Assembly: GCA_963768025.1 (NCBI GenBank)
Contig: CAVYGM010000005.1
Location: 153,046-217,045, forward strand
Direction of reading: 5' to 3'
DNA length: 64,000 nt
From: CAVYGM01 sp963768025
Lineage (GTDB): Bacteria > Bacteroidota > Bacteroidia > Cytophagales > Spirosomataceae
Shown: positions 21,183 to 30,337 of the stretch, piece after piece
Layout: each line of letters starts with the position of its first letter
Position numbering within the stretch: position 1 is the stretch's first letter
Program-made: the position numbers and the translations under genes
The notes under the pieces: generated by a model
The model's database searches: none
The model's input: the letters and a program-made list of their open reading frames with translations, nothing else
What the model was told of the DNA's origin: nothing

Positions 21183-22468
21183 AAAACAGCAATAAGGTAT
21201 TCGTGCCATTACTGGTAGTGATGAGCCTAATGTTTATATGGAATCTCAGCCGAAACATCAACGATATCCTGATCCCCCACCTTAAAAGAGCCTGTCAGCT
21301 AACCGATTTCCAATCTTCCTTGGTACAATCGGCTTTTTTTGGTGGTTATTTTTTATTGGCACTCCCGGTAGGACAATTTATTGGGAAATACGGCTACAAA
21401 GCTGGGATGGTAACCGGGCTGCTAACCGCGGCCGTTGGTGCATTCCTTTTTTTCCCAGCCGCCGACACGCGATATTACCCCTTGTTCCTTGGTGCGCTTT
21501 TTATTATGGCTGCGGGATTTACGTTTTTAGAAGTTACGGCCACTCCCTACGTTTCTATCCTGGGTGACCCGGCACGTGCCTCAAGCAGACTAAGCCTAGC
21601 ATCGGCGGTGGGCTCGTTGGGCGCTACCATCGGTCCTTATATTGGAAGCCGCTTCCTGCTTCATGCTACCGAGGTTTCGCCTTCAACCGTTTCGCAGTTT
21701 AATCGGGTACAGTTAGACCAGTACCTACATGCGGAAGCCCAACTTGTAAAAACACCTTATTTAAGTTTAGGAGGGTTGTTTGTGCTAATCGGGTTGTCTT
21801 TGTTTTTTATAAAACTTCCGAAAATTGAAGAAAACGGCGAATCAGTCGCAAAGCTTCGATCTGTTTTCAGATTTCGACACACTTTGCTTGGGGCAGTGGG
21901 GGTGTTCTGCTACTTGGGTGCAGAAGTCGGGATTGTTAGCTTCATGATTCGGTTTGCAAAATCAGCCGGTATACCCGACCTGACAGAACAGAGCGCAGCG
22001 CTATTTATCACTTTTTACATGGCATTGGTTCTGATCGGCAGACTTGCTGGTGCCTACTGGCTGCGTGTAATGAATCCGTCAAAAATGCTTGCAATTTGTT
22101 CAGGTACCGCCATCGCCCTAATCGGCATCTCCATGCTAAGTACAGGGTATGTTTCTATGTTTGCCCTATCGCTGATCGGTCTTTTTACCTCGGTCATGTA
22201 TCCGATCCTGTTCACATTAAGCATAAAGGATCTTGGAATTTACACCAAAACAGGATCGTCGCTGATAATTATGAGCATTGTGGGTGGAGCGGTCATTCCA
22301 CCACTTATGGGCTTACTCTCCGATTCATTCGGAATTAGGCCGGCCTTTGTTGTTCCAGCAATCTGCTACGCCTACCTGGTTTATTATGCCAAAACTGGTT
22401 ACCGAGTACGTGCCCAACCCGGGAACAGCGTGCCGGGAAACATCAATTTCAATAGTTCAGTTTTATGA
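21179..22468 (+). CDS. fucP: FucP-type L-fucose:H+ symporter
   Basis: Twelve-helix inner-membrane transporter of 429 residues in the fucose/glucose/galactose branch of the major facilitator superfamily. The diagnostic N-terminal stretch is MFIWNLSRNINDILIPHL, where the Asn and Asp residues occupy the positions used for sugar and proton binding in FucP. It is followed by FQSSLVQSAFFGGYFLLALP. It imports L-fucose liberated by the GH29 and GH95-like enzymes. ATGA overlaps join it to the mutarotase gene before it and the fucosidase gene after it, so translation of the three is probably coupled. The frame is intact. Confidence 0.9.
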   Translation: MKNSNKVFVPLLVVMSLMFIWNLSRNINDILIPHLKRACQLTDFQSSLVQSAFFGGYFLLALPVGQFIGKYGYKAGMVTGLLTAAVGAFLFFPAADTRYYPLFLGALFIMAAGFTFLEVTATPYVSILGDPARASSRLSLASAVGSLGATIGPYIGSRFLLHATEVSPSTVSQFNRVQLDQYLHAEAQLVKTPYLSLGGLFVLIGLSLFFIKLPKIEENGESVAKLRSVFRFRHTLLGAVGVFCYLGAEVGIVSFMIRFAKSAGIPDLTEQSAALFITFYMALVLIGRLAGAYWLRVMNPSKMLAICSGTAIALIGISMLSTGYVSMFALSLIGLFTSVMYPILFTLSIKDLGIYTKTGSSLIIMSIVGGAVIPPLMGLLSDSFGIRPAFVVPAICYAYLVYYAKTGYRVRAQPGNSVPGNINFNSSVL

Positions 22469-24196
22469 AAAAGTATATCCTTGTTTCACTCCTTTTGTCT
22501 TTCTGTCTTCAGGGTTTTGCTCAAAAAGAAATGCCTCTCTCACAACGGCTGAAATGGTGGCAGGACTCCAAAATGGGCTTGTTTATTCACTGGGGCCCTG
22601 TTTCCAGAATTGGCAAAGAGATAAGCTGGTCGCGAAAAGGCTACGGAGCGGCCAAATATGATTCGCTCTACCTGAACTTTAACCCCACGAAGTTCAACGC
22701 AAAAGAATGGGTTGCGCTTGCCAAAGCATCAGGCATGAAATACATGGTGCTCACCGCTAAGCACCACGATGGTTTTTGTCTTTTTGACACAAAAACCACG
22801 GATTACAACATCATGAAAACGCCTTTTGGCCGCGATGTCTGTAAGGAACTTGCGGCCGCGGCTCATGAGGCCAATATGCCGATCTGTTGGTATTTTTCGG
22901 TGGCCGATTGGAAGGATCCTGATTGCCGCGATCCAAAAAATAATGCTGTGTTTGCCGATCGGGTCTTAGAACAAATACGGGAATTGCTTTCCAATTATGG
23001 TAAAATAGGGTTGTTATGGATTGATTTTGAAGGCTGGCCAAGTCCTGTAGCCCCAAAGAGGGTATACGATCTCGCCAGGAGTTTACAACCCGAAATTATC
23101 ATCAACAACCGGCTTGAACCATTTACGCCGGACGAGTCACACGGCTATATTGGCAAGTATGCTGACTACGCTACGCCGGAAGGTTTTGTGGCCGGCTATG
23201 GGAAAGTCCCCTGGGAGACTTGTACTAACATGGGCCATCAGTGGGCCTGGAAATTCAACGATCGTCCCCGTAGTTTAAAAGAATCGGTACATACCCTACT
23301 GCGTTGTGTGGGTGGAAACGGGAACTTGCTGTTCAATATAGGTCCGGACAGCACCGGCGTTTTTCCTCTTGATTTTACGATCAGAGCCCGAGAAATGGGA
23401 GATTGGATCAGTCAAAATAAAGAAGCAATCTACAAGACCAGAGGTGGCGTATACACCCCAGCGCAGGAGTATGTGAGTTCCTTCAACGGCAATAAACTAT
23501 ACATTCACCTATTGAATGGTGCCGCGGGCGAATTGAAGTTGCCGGCACTTTCGGGGAAAATCAAAAGTGCCGCTCTCTTTGACGGTACCCTGGTGGGATT
23601 TTGCGCAGGATGGCACGGCTTTGAAACTTAGTTTCCCTATGGATAAAATCGATTCCATCGCGACCATCGCCATCTTGACAATGGATCGGCCTGTCGCTTC
23701 GCTTGCCCCGATCATTCCCTTTTCCACAACCGGTTCCCTGGCTTACGGCAAAACCGCAACCGCTTCGAGTTCTGTCGGACAGTTTTATCATGACCCTTCT
23801 GCGGCAGTTGATGACAACCCAAAGACAAGCTGGAAAATTGGTCGCAAAAAGCATTTTGACGTTGACTCAATTTACGGCAAAACTATCCACTATTTATCCG
23901 AAGAAGTACGGTCGCTCTACGAACCGTCGGGCTGGTTGGAGGTGGACCTGGGAGAATCAAAAAATGTGGGGAGAATTAAGCTGGGGGAGTCAAAATACAA
24001 TGGCTCGGAGATTCAAAAATTCGAGGTCCAGTATCTTTCCGGAAAAAGTTGGGTGAGCATTGCGGAGGGGAAAAAAATGGGTCAGTGGGACAAACAGATC
24101 GAGCCGGTCAAAGCACGGAAGTTTCGACTTATGATTGAGGAGTATCACGGGTATTTTGGGGTCAATGAGTTTGAGTTGTTTCCTCCAGTGAACTAA
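22465..24196 (+). CDS. GH29 alpha-L-fucosidase with C-terminal F5/8C module
   Basis: Exported alpha-L-fucosidase. A signal peptide ends at GFAQ, and the GH29 barrel follows with MGLFIHWGP, LTAKHHDGFCLF and the nucleophile Asp187 in LLWIDFEGW. The NMGHQWAWKFND and GNGNLLFNIGPDSTG blocks are typical of the family. After a frame change near 23600 the sequence continues into a discoidin-like galactose-binding domain (TASSSVGQFYHDPSAAVDD and later RKFRLMIEEYHGYFGVNEFEL), giving about 575 residues in all. It is translationally coupled to the symporter gene. Its likely substrates are fucosylated oligosaccharides, perhaps from fucoidan, which is an inference from the alginate genes nearby. Confidence 0.9.
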
Positions 24197-24224
24197 TCTG
24201 ACCAGAGTATTTTTAGGCCATAAA

Positions 24225-25148
24225 CTATCGGTTCTTGGACTCTAACGATTGGCGAAAATTTTTGGGGGACATTTTATTCGTTTTCCTAAAGCACCGGTTA
24301 AAATACGATATGTTCTTGTACCCGCATTCAAGCGCTATCTGTGTGATTGACAATTCCGACTGGTGAAGCAATTCACAGGCATACCCTATCCTCACATCAT
24401 TAAGAAATTCAGAAAATGTGCGGTTGGTCAGGGATTTAAAATAGCGACAGAATGCATGAATCTGTAATCCCGAAACCTCAGCAGCTTTTGTCAAGCTAAT
24501 TTCCTCCTTGAAATTTTGATGGATGTAATGCATTAGCTTCGGGATCCGTCCAGGGGGCTGGGCGGCGTAGCTCGATATCGGGTCAGGCGAATTGAGGTAT
24601 ACCAAATCGGTGGAATCCAGCAAACTGGCAAGGATGCGTAGGAAGGATGCCACCAGAGTAACATTTTTCTGAGTAGCCATCTGGTGCAAAACATCAACGA
24701 TTACTCTTTTTTTATCCCCCTCTATTTTTATCCCTCGCTGTGCCTCATTGAAGAAACGGCGAACTTCTTTCATGTCTGCCAGCGCCCCCAGGTGTTCGCA
24801 AACTAGTTCCGAATCAATATAAAGTGCCAAAGAGATCGCTCCGTTCGCTTTCGGCTGATCTGCTTCGTATTCGCTGTACCAGACATGGGGGACGTTGGCC
24901 CCGATAAAAGTTAAGTCCCCTTGCTCAAACCGCTCGATGGAATGTCCGATCACACGTATTCCCGAACCGGATACCACATAAACCAACTGACACTCCTTAT
25001 GGAAGTGGAAGTCATTTGAAAAGGCCGAACGGGAAATTTTCTTGACCACAAACGATTTACGCGAATAGGCAAGGTCCGACAGTATAGCAAAGTTCGCTTT
25101 CATGGCAAAGGTGAAGTGTTTTGCAAACATAGTACTATAAAATATCAA
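24225..25148 (-). CDS. AraC-family transcriptional regulator
   Basis: Cytoplasmic one-component regulator of about 307 residues, or slightly less if an internal ATG (25130 or 25103) is used. The N-terminal half is a cupin-like sensing domain (DFHFHKECQLVYVVSGSG, FIGANVPHVW). The last 100 residues hold the two helix-turn-helix units, seen as ISLTKAAEVSGLQIHAFCRYFKSLT and ITQIALECGYKNISYFNRCFRKTN. It is transcribed convergently to the fucosidase gene and divergently from the next susC. That makes it the probable activator of the fucose system, responding to L-fucose or a pathway intermediate. Confidence 0.9.
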   Translation of the reverse strand: MIFYSTMFAKHFTFAMKANFAILSDLAYSRKSFVVKKISRSAFSNDFHFHKECQLVYVVSGSGIRVIGHSIERFEQGDLTFIGANVPHVWYSEYEADQPKANGAISLALYIDSELVCEHLGALADMKEVRRFFNEAQRGIKIEGDKKRVIVDVLHQMATQKNVTLVASFLRILASLLDSTDLVYLNSPDPISSYAAQPPGRIPKLMHYIHQNFKEEISLTKAAEVSGLQIHAFCRYFKSLTNRTFSEFLNDVRIGYACELLHQSELSITQIALECGYKNISYFNRCFRKTNKMSPKNFRQSLESKNR

Positions 25149-25172
25149 CCTAAAATCATTTTTTTGAACGAA

Positions 25173-25209
25173 GGCTTTATTTATTTGTATAAAGTAAAGC
25201 TTTATATAA
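25173..25209 (+). promoter_or_regulatory. Candidate AraC direct-repeat site in 358-bp intergenic region
   Basis: The AT-rich gap between the AraC gene and susC contains two similar 12-mers in the same orientation, GGCTTTATTTAT (25173-25184) and AGCTTTATATAA (25198-25209), with a period of 25 bp. Direct repeats at two or more helical turns are the usual form of an AraC dimer site. No good TAnnTTTG box is visible between here and the susC start at 25507. Confidence 0.35.
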
Positions 25210-25506
25210 TCTCGGCTATTTTGATCAAATAAACCTGCTTAGATTCAAATACAACTTTTTGTAATTAAATAATTAATAATCAAGTTGTTGTTACGAAAAG
25301 CGGGTATAGTGTTAAGCGTTTATATCGTTTTGACTATATGATACTATGTTGCTATAATAATCAGAATACGTAAAGTACAAACGTAGAACTTACTACAAGC
25401 GGATCAGGAACCGGTAGTCTGTCACCATACTCTGCCTCCCTTTCCAACCTAATTACCCTACCTACCCTTTAATACTATCGATAACTATTTAAACATTTCG
25501 TAATCC

Positions 25507-28500
25507 ATGAATCCATTTTACGGCTCCGAAAAAGGGGTAAAACGAGATTGGCTTTCAGCCACATTGCAAGTGGGTAGGGGCGGTTCCCATCTGGCCATTG
25601 CTACCCTAACCAAGGTTTTGTTGTGCAAATGGTCCTACATCCTGATGCTCCTTTTTATGGTTTCCAGTCATGTATCGAATGCGCAAAGCCGTCAACTCTC
25701 GGGAACCGTTTTTGACAGTGGAGGACTACCGTTACCTGGGGCAAGCGTCCAACTGAAAGGGACGACCACCGGTACCATCACGGATTCCGAGGGTAAATAT
25801 TCTATGCGGGTACAGGAGAATTCGACGCTGGTATATAGCTACATAGGCTTCGTAAAGCAGGAGGTACCAGTCGGTAGCCAGACCATAATAGACGTTAATC
25901 TGAAGTCCGAAGAATCTTCACTTTCCGAAGTGGTGGTCGTTGGATACGGAACAAGCAAAAAGGCAAACTTGTCCGGCTCGGTTACGACCGTATCAGGAAA
26001 AGAATTAATTGAACGTCCGGTGCCAAACGTCCAGAACCTTCTGCAGGGCAGGGTCGCCGGTTTGGACGTCATCCAGTCAACCGGAGAACCTGGTCGTGAC
26101 GACGCCGCTTACCGATTAAGAGGATTTGGTTCTTTTGGTGCCTCCACCGCTCCCCTGATTCTTGTTGATGGAATCATCGCATCCATCAAGAATCTTTCAC
26201 CTCAGGACATCGAGAGTGTCACCGTTTTGAAAGATGCTGCTTCTGCCTCCATCTATGGTGCCCGCGCGGCGAATGGGGTAATCCTGATTACCACAAAAAA
26301 GGGAAAGGCAGGTACATCGGAAATAGAGTACGCCGGAAGTTATGGGATTAGCGAAGCCACCAGGACCCCGGACCTGATCACCAATTCCGTCCAGTATATG
26401 GAAATGTACAATTCGGCTAGGGCACGAAGCGGACAAACGCCTATTTATACACAAGCGCAGATTGATCTTTACAGGAACAATCCCAACAGTGCCCAGTACC
26501 CTAACTTCAACTGGCTGGATCATGTATTGGGAAAGGGCCCGATTCAAAATCACCACCTTGGTTTTAGTGGGGGTTCTGAGAAAACCCTATACAATGTTTC
26601 TTTCAACTTCCTGGATCAGAAGAGTATTACGAAAGGGTATTTATATAAACGGTACAACGGTCTTATAGACCTTTCCACCCAGGTGCACAAAAAGGTACGC
26701 ATAGGAACCAATCTGAACCTTTCCTTTCAGGACGCCAAGGCTCCCTGGCTCGTCAATGACGACCTCCTACTTTTGGCGTATGCTTCGGCGCCTACTTTCA
26801 TGCCCTTTTTGCCGGATGGAAGTGGGAGAATAACCAACAGGGACTTCATAACTAATGGCGCGGGTAACCGGAGTGTGGAGGAAGTGTACGCTACCGGAGG
26901 GCAGTATACGAAAACTTACAATGTCAACGCCCAGGCATTTGCGGAAATTGAGATTTTCAAGGGGCTAACGTGGATGAATAAGGCAGGGATTACTTTTTTG
27001 AATTCCCAGCTGAAAAACAGGCAGTTTGCCTCACCTTCCTATGGGTACCAGCCAGACAATTCGAATACCTACGTGCAGGTTGCGAATGGGAACCCTACGT
27101 TTTCGGGCCTTCGGCAAGATGAAGGGCGAAGCATTACCAAGACTTTTTTCAGTACTCTTAACTACACCAAACAAGTGGGGTTAAATCACAATATAGGGCT
27201 CCTAGCAGGGTTCGAGCAGCAGAATAATTTGACGGAAAACCTAATAGGTCAACGATACGATTTTCCCAATACCACCATCATGGTGTTAGACGGTAGCGGG
27301 GCCAATAACCAGGTTACCGGGGGCACGGCTTCCGAATGGGCTTTACGGTCTTTCTTCGGACGAATCAATTACGATTACAAAGGCAAGTACTTCATCGAAG
27401 GGAATATTCGTCGCGACGGCACCTCCCGGGTGGCCAGTAAGTGGGGAACATTTGGTGGGGGGTCAGCTGCATGGAGGATTTCCGAGGAGGGATTCATTAA
27501 GAATTCTGCAGACTGGGTGGATAATGTAAAGCTCAGGGCCTCGTATGGAAAACTAGGCAACCAGGAAATCGGTAACTACCCTTTTCAGGATGTCCTGAGT
27601 CTTACCTCGTATCCTTTCACGAGTTTAGCTTCCGGTGCTCAACTAACCCGGTTGGTAACGAAGGATCTACAATGGGAAAAAACCTCGATGCTGGATTTTG
27701 GACTGGACATCGATATTTTTAGAGGTCTGTTTGGCGCTACCATTGACTGGTACAAACGAAACACAACGGACATTCTCTCCACCCGTGCCGATTTGCCAAG
27801 TAGTGTCGGTTTGACCGCCCCGGTTGTCAATGCGGGCGCAATGCAAAATAAAGGAGTTGAAATTGAATTGAGGCATAGGAAAAATATCGGAGATTTCAAT
27901 TACGGCGTGAGCGTGCTGTATCACAAATACGACAACAAAGTCACTAAGTTACTTGCTCCCACTCTGGGTACGATCGAAGTAGGACAGCCTTACAACAACT
28001 ATTTCGTGTATGACTGGATTGGAGTGTTCCAAAGTCAGGAAGAGATCAATAGCTCGCCAAAACAGCCAGCGTCAGGTACTCTAAAACCAGGTGATCTGAA
28101 GATAAGGGATGTGGATGGCAACGGAACTGTGGGCCCGGAAGACAGAATCCGGATAAGCAGGTTTCCTAACTATAACTACTCGTTCAATGCCAATGCGGGA
28201 TGGAAGGGTTTCAATCTGACTGCCTTCTTCCAGGGAGTGAAGGGCGTAAATACACAGGTGAACGGATGGGGGTATGAGCCTTTCCAACAAGGATCAGCGC
28301 CACCAAAAAGATTCCTTGATGCCTGGTCGCCTACGAATCCAAGCAACACGATTCCGGCCACTTACCTTACCGGCTATTCGGGTGTAGCAGGGTATACGTC
28401 CACCTATTTCATCCAGGACGCCTCTTATCTACGATTGAAGAACCTGTATCTTTCCTATGCATTCACTGAGAAGACACTGAGTAAAATCAAATCAAAGGGG

Positions 28501-28641
28501 TTAACGGTCTACTTGTCGGGGGATAATCTTTTAACGTGGACAAAGTATGAAGGGAATGATCCAGAACGGGCTGGTTCCGGCAGGTTTGCCCAGTTTCCCC
28601 AGTTGCGGATATACACCGCTGGGGTAAGCATCAGGTTTTAA
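25507..28641 (+). CDS. SusC/RagA-family TonB-dependent receptor (fucose locus)
   Basis: Intact 1044-residue outer-membrane transporter. The first 38 or so residues are polar and unusual. The hydrophobic export signal lies at about 40-58 (WSYILMLLFMVSSHVSNAQ), so the true start may be a later codon or the N-terminus is extended. Then come the carboxypeptidase-regulatory-like domain (LSGTVFDSGGLPLPGASVQL), the SEVVVVGYGTSKK linker, the plug (LLQGRVAGLDVIQ, LILVDGI, DAASASIYGARAANGV) and a barrel ending in GVSIRF. There is no STN domain. The AraC regulator upstream and SusD downstream place it in the fucose locus. Oligosaccharide import energised by TonB is the expected role. Confidence 0.94.
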   Translation: MNPFYGSEKGVKRDWLSATLQVGRGGSHLAIATLTKVLLCKWSYILMLLFMVSSHVSNAQSRQLSGTVFDSGGLPLPGASVQLKGTTTGTITDSEGKYSMRVQENSTLVYSYIGFVKQEVPVGSQTIIDVNLKSEESSLSEVVVVGYGTSKKANLSGSVTTVSGKELIERPVPNVQNLLQGRVAGLDVIQSTGEPGRDDAAYRLRGFGSFGASTAPLILVDGIIASIKNLSPQDIESVTVLKDAASASIYGARAANGVILITTKKGKAGTSEIEYAGSYGISEATRTPDLITNSVQYMEMYNSARARSGQTPIYTQAQIDLYRNNPNSAQYPNFNWLDHVLGKGPIQNHHLGFSGGSEKTLYNVSFNFLDQKSITKGYLYKRYNGLIDLSTQVHKKVRIGTNLNLSFQDAKAPWLVNDDLLLLAYASAPTFMPFLPDGSGRITNRDFITNGAGNRSVEEVYATGGQYTKTYNVNAQAFAEIEIFKGLTWMNKAGITFLNSQLKNRQFASPSYGYQPDNSNTYVQVANGNPTFSGLRQDEGRSITKTFFSTLNYTKQVGLNHNIGLLAGFEQQNNLTENLIGQRYDFPNTTIMVLDGSGANNQVTGGTASEWALRSFFGRINYDYKGKYFIEGNIRRDGTSRVASKWGTFGGGSAAWRISEEGFIKNSADWVDNVKLRASYGKLGNQEIGNYPFQDVLSLTSYPFTSLASGAQLTRLVTKDLQWEKTSMLDFGLDIDIFRGLFGATIDWYKRNTTDILSTRADLPSSVGLTAPVVNAGAMQNKGVEIELRHRKNIGDFNYGVSVLYHKYDNKVTKLLAPTLGTIEVGQPYNNYFVYDWIGVFQSQEEINSSPKQPASGTLKPGDLKIRDVDGNGTVGPEDRIRISRFPNYNYSFNANAGWKGFNLTAFFQGVKGVNTQVNGWGYEPFQQGSAPPKRFLDAWSPTNPSNTIPATYLTGYSGVAGYTSTYFIQDASYLRLKNLYLSYAFTEKTLSKIKSKGLTVYLSGDNLLTWTKYEGNDPERAGSGRFAQFPQLRIYTAGVSIRF

Positions 28642-28679
28642 AAATGGGAAACTAAATCAATCAATTAAACTGTAAGAAA

Positions 28680-30210
28680 ATGAATTTTAAACCTACCTAT
28701 ATAATTTCTGCTTTTATGGCCATTCTGATCGTGGGGAGTACCACTTCCTGCGATGACAGCTATTTAGACAAAAACCCCCTTAATGCGATCTCGGGCGCTA
28801 CCTTCTGGAAAACGCAAGCGGACGTGGATATGGCGCTTGTGGGTGTATACCGCAGACTTCAGAGCAATATTTTCGGATTCCGGAAGCCATACCTGGACAC
28901 GTATTCGGATAACGCCCTGGACAGACACGGGTATTTTGGCTTCCAGAACGCAACGATCGGAATTATCAACTCTTCCAACGTGAATGGGTCATTATATAAC
29001 GAGCCCTACGCGGGTATAGCTGCCTGTAATTATTTTCTGGAAGAATGTTGAAAGCGTCACCGTGGTACCTCAGGCCACCAAGGAGTTGTACATGGCCGAG
29101 GTTCGCTTTCTACGGGCATTGTTCTACTTTGAACTAGTTCAATTCTTCGGCGACGTCGTTCTGTACGAGGTTGCGCCGAAAACCGCAGAAGAGGCCAAAA
29201 TAGCCAAAAGCCCCAAAGCGGATGTACTGGCTTTTGTGCTCGCGGATTTGGATTATGCCATATCCAAGTTGCCCGCATCTGCCTACGCCGGGCATGCGGT
29301 TAGGGCGAGTGCGCAAATGTTGAAAGCCCGGGTGAGGCTTTACCAGCAAAACTGGGCGGATGCGGTGGCATTGACAAGTGCTATTATGAGCACCAATACG
29401 TTTTCAATATACCAGGGCGGCTATTCCAATCTGTTCCTGCAATCGACCCAGCAGGGTAACCCTGAAATCATTTTTTCAACCAAATACCTGGCCCCAAACA
29501 ACCCGCAGGGTGGCGAAGGCATGCTGGTTGAAATTGGCTGGTACGGCGGGATTCAACCCTACCAGAACCTCGTGGATGAGTACGAAATGACCAACGGAAG
29601 GAGGATAACAGATCCTGCTTCGGGATATGATCCTGCCAATCCCTACGCAAAAAGAGACCCAAGGTTGAAAATGACAATTCTGGTACCGGGGGATCCCCAT
29701 ATCAATCCAAACGGGTCAACGTTCGTGACTACGGATCCTATACTCACAGGATTTGTACAAAAGAAGTACCTGGACACGTCCAAGCTGCCTTGGGATAGAT
29801 CCAAAATACCGGTAACCGATATGAACGTGGTACACATGCGTTACGCCGAGGTCTTGCTGGCATACGCGGAGGCTAAAAATGAACTTTCCGGACCTGATGC
29901 TTCCATTTTCGAAGCTCTCAATAAGATTCGTTCCAGAACCGGTGTAAACCTGCCCGCGGTTGATCAAACCCTGTATAATTCAAAAGATGCGTTACGGGAA
30001 TTTATCCGTCATGAAAGGCGAATCGAACTGGCGATGGAAGGGCATCGCTACTTTGATCTTAAGCGTTGGGGAATCATGGCGTCCAGGCTGGCGGCAGTGA
30101 AAAACCCGGCGGGTGTTACCTTGTCCTTTGGGGAAAAAAACAATGTGCTTCCCTTCCCGCAGTCGGAAGTGGATAGGAACAAGAGTTTGATCCAGAACAC
30201 GGGATATTGA
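28680..30210 (+). CDS. SusD/RagB-family lipoprotein (fucose locus), frameshifted
   Basis: Surface glycan-binding lipoprotein, partner of the SusC gene 38 bp upstream, about 510 residues across two frames. The lipoprotein signal ends in GSTTSCDD. The N-terminal part has FWKTQADVDMALVGVY, and after a single frame change near 29050 it continues with YMAEVRFLRALFYFELVQFFGD. The C-terminal part includes MRYAEVLLAYAEAKNE and RRIELAMEGHRYFDLKRWG and ends in QNTGY, all family hallmarks. The break falls in an otherwise perfectly conserved region, so it is probably a sequence error. Confidence 0.92.
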
Positions 30211-30244
30211 ATTATTCCTCATCGCCCACCTACTAAAATAAGTT

Positions 30245-30282
30245 TTCGATTTCCGGGCCGACCTAACAACCCGGAAATCGAA
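30245..30282 (+). terminator. Strong hairpin after susD
   Basis: A perfect 13-bp stem, TTCGATTTCCGGG (30245-30257) against CCCGGAAATCGAA (30270-30282), with a 12-base loop, lies 35 bp after the susD stop. No run of T's follows directly, so it may act as an mRNA stabiliser or partial terminator before the GH95-like gene. Confidence 0.55.
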
Positions 30283-30337
30283 GTACTAAATTTCCCTTGT
30301 ATTTCCTTCTGCTAACGCTTTGATACCTGGACCTCAA

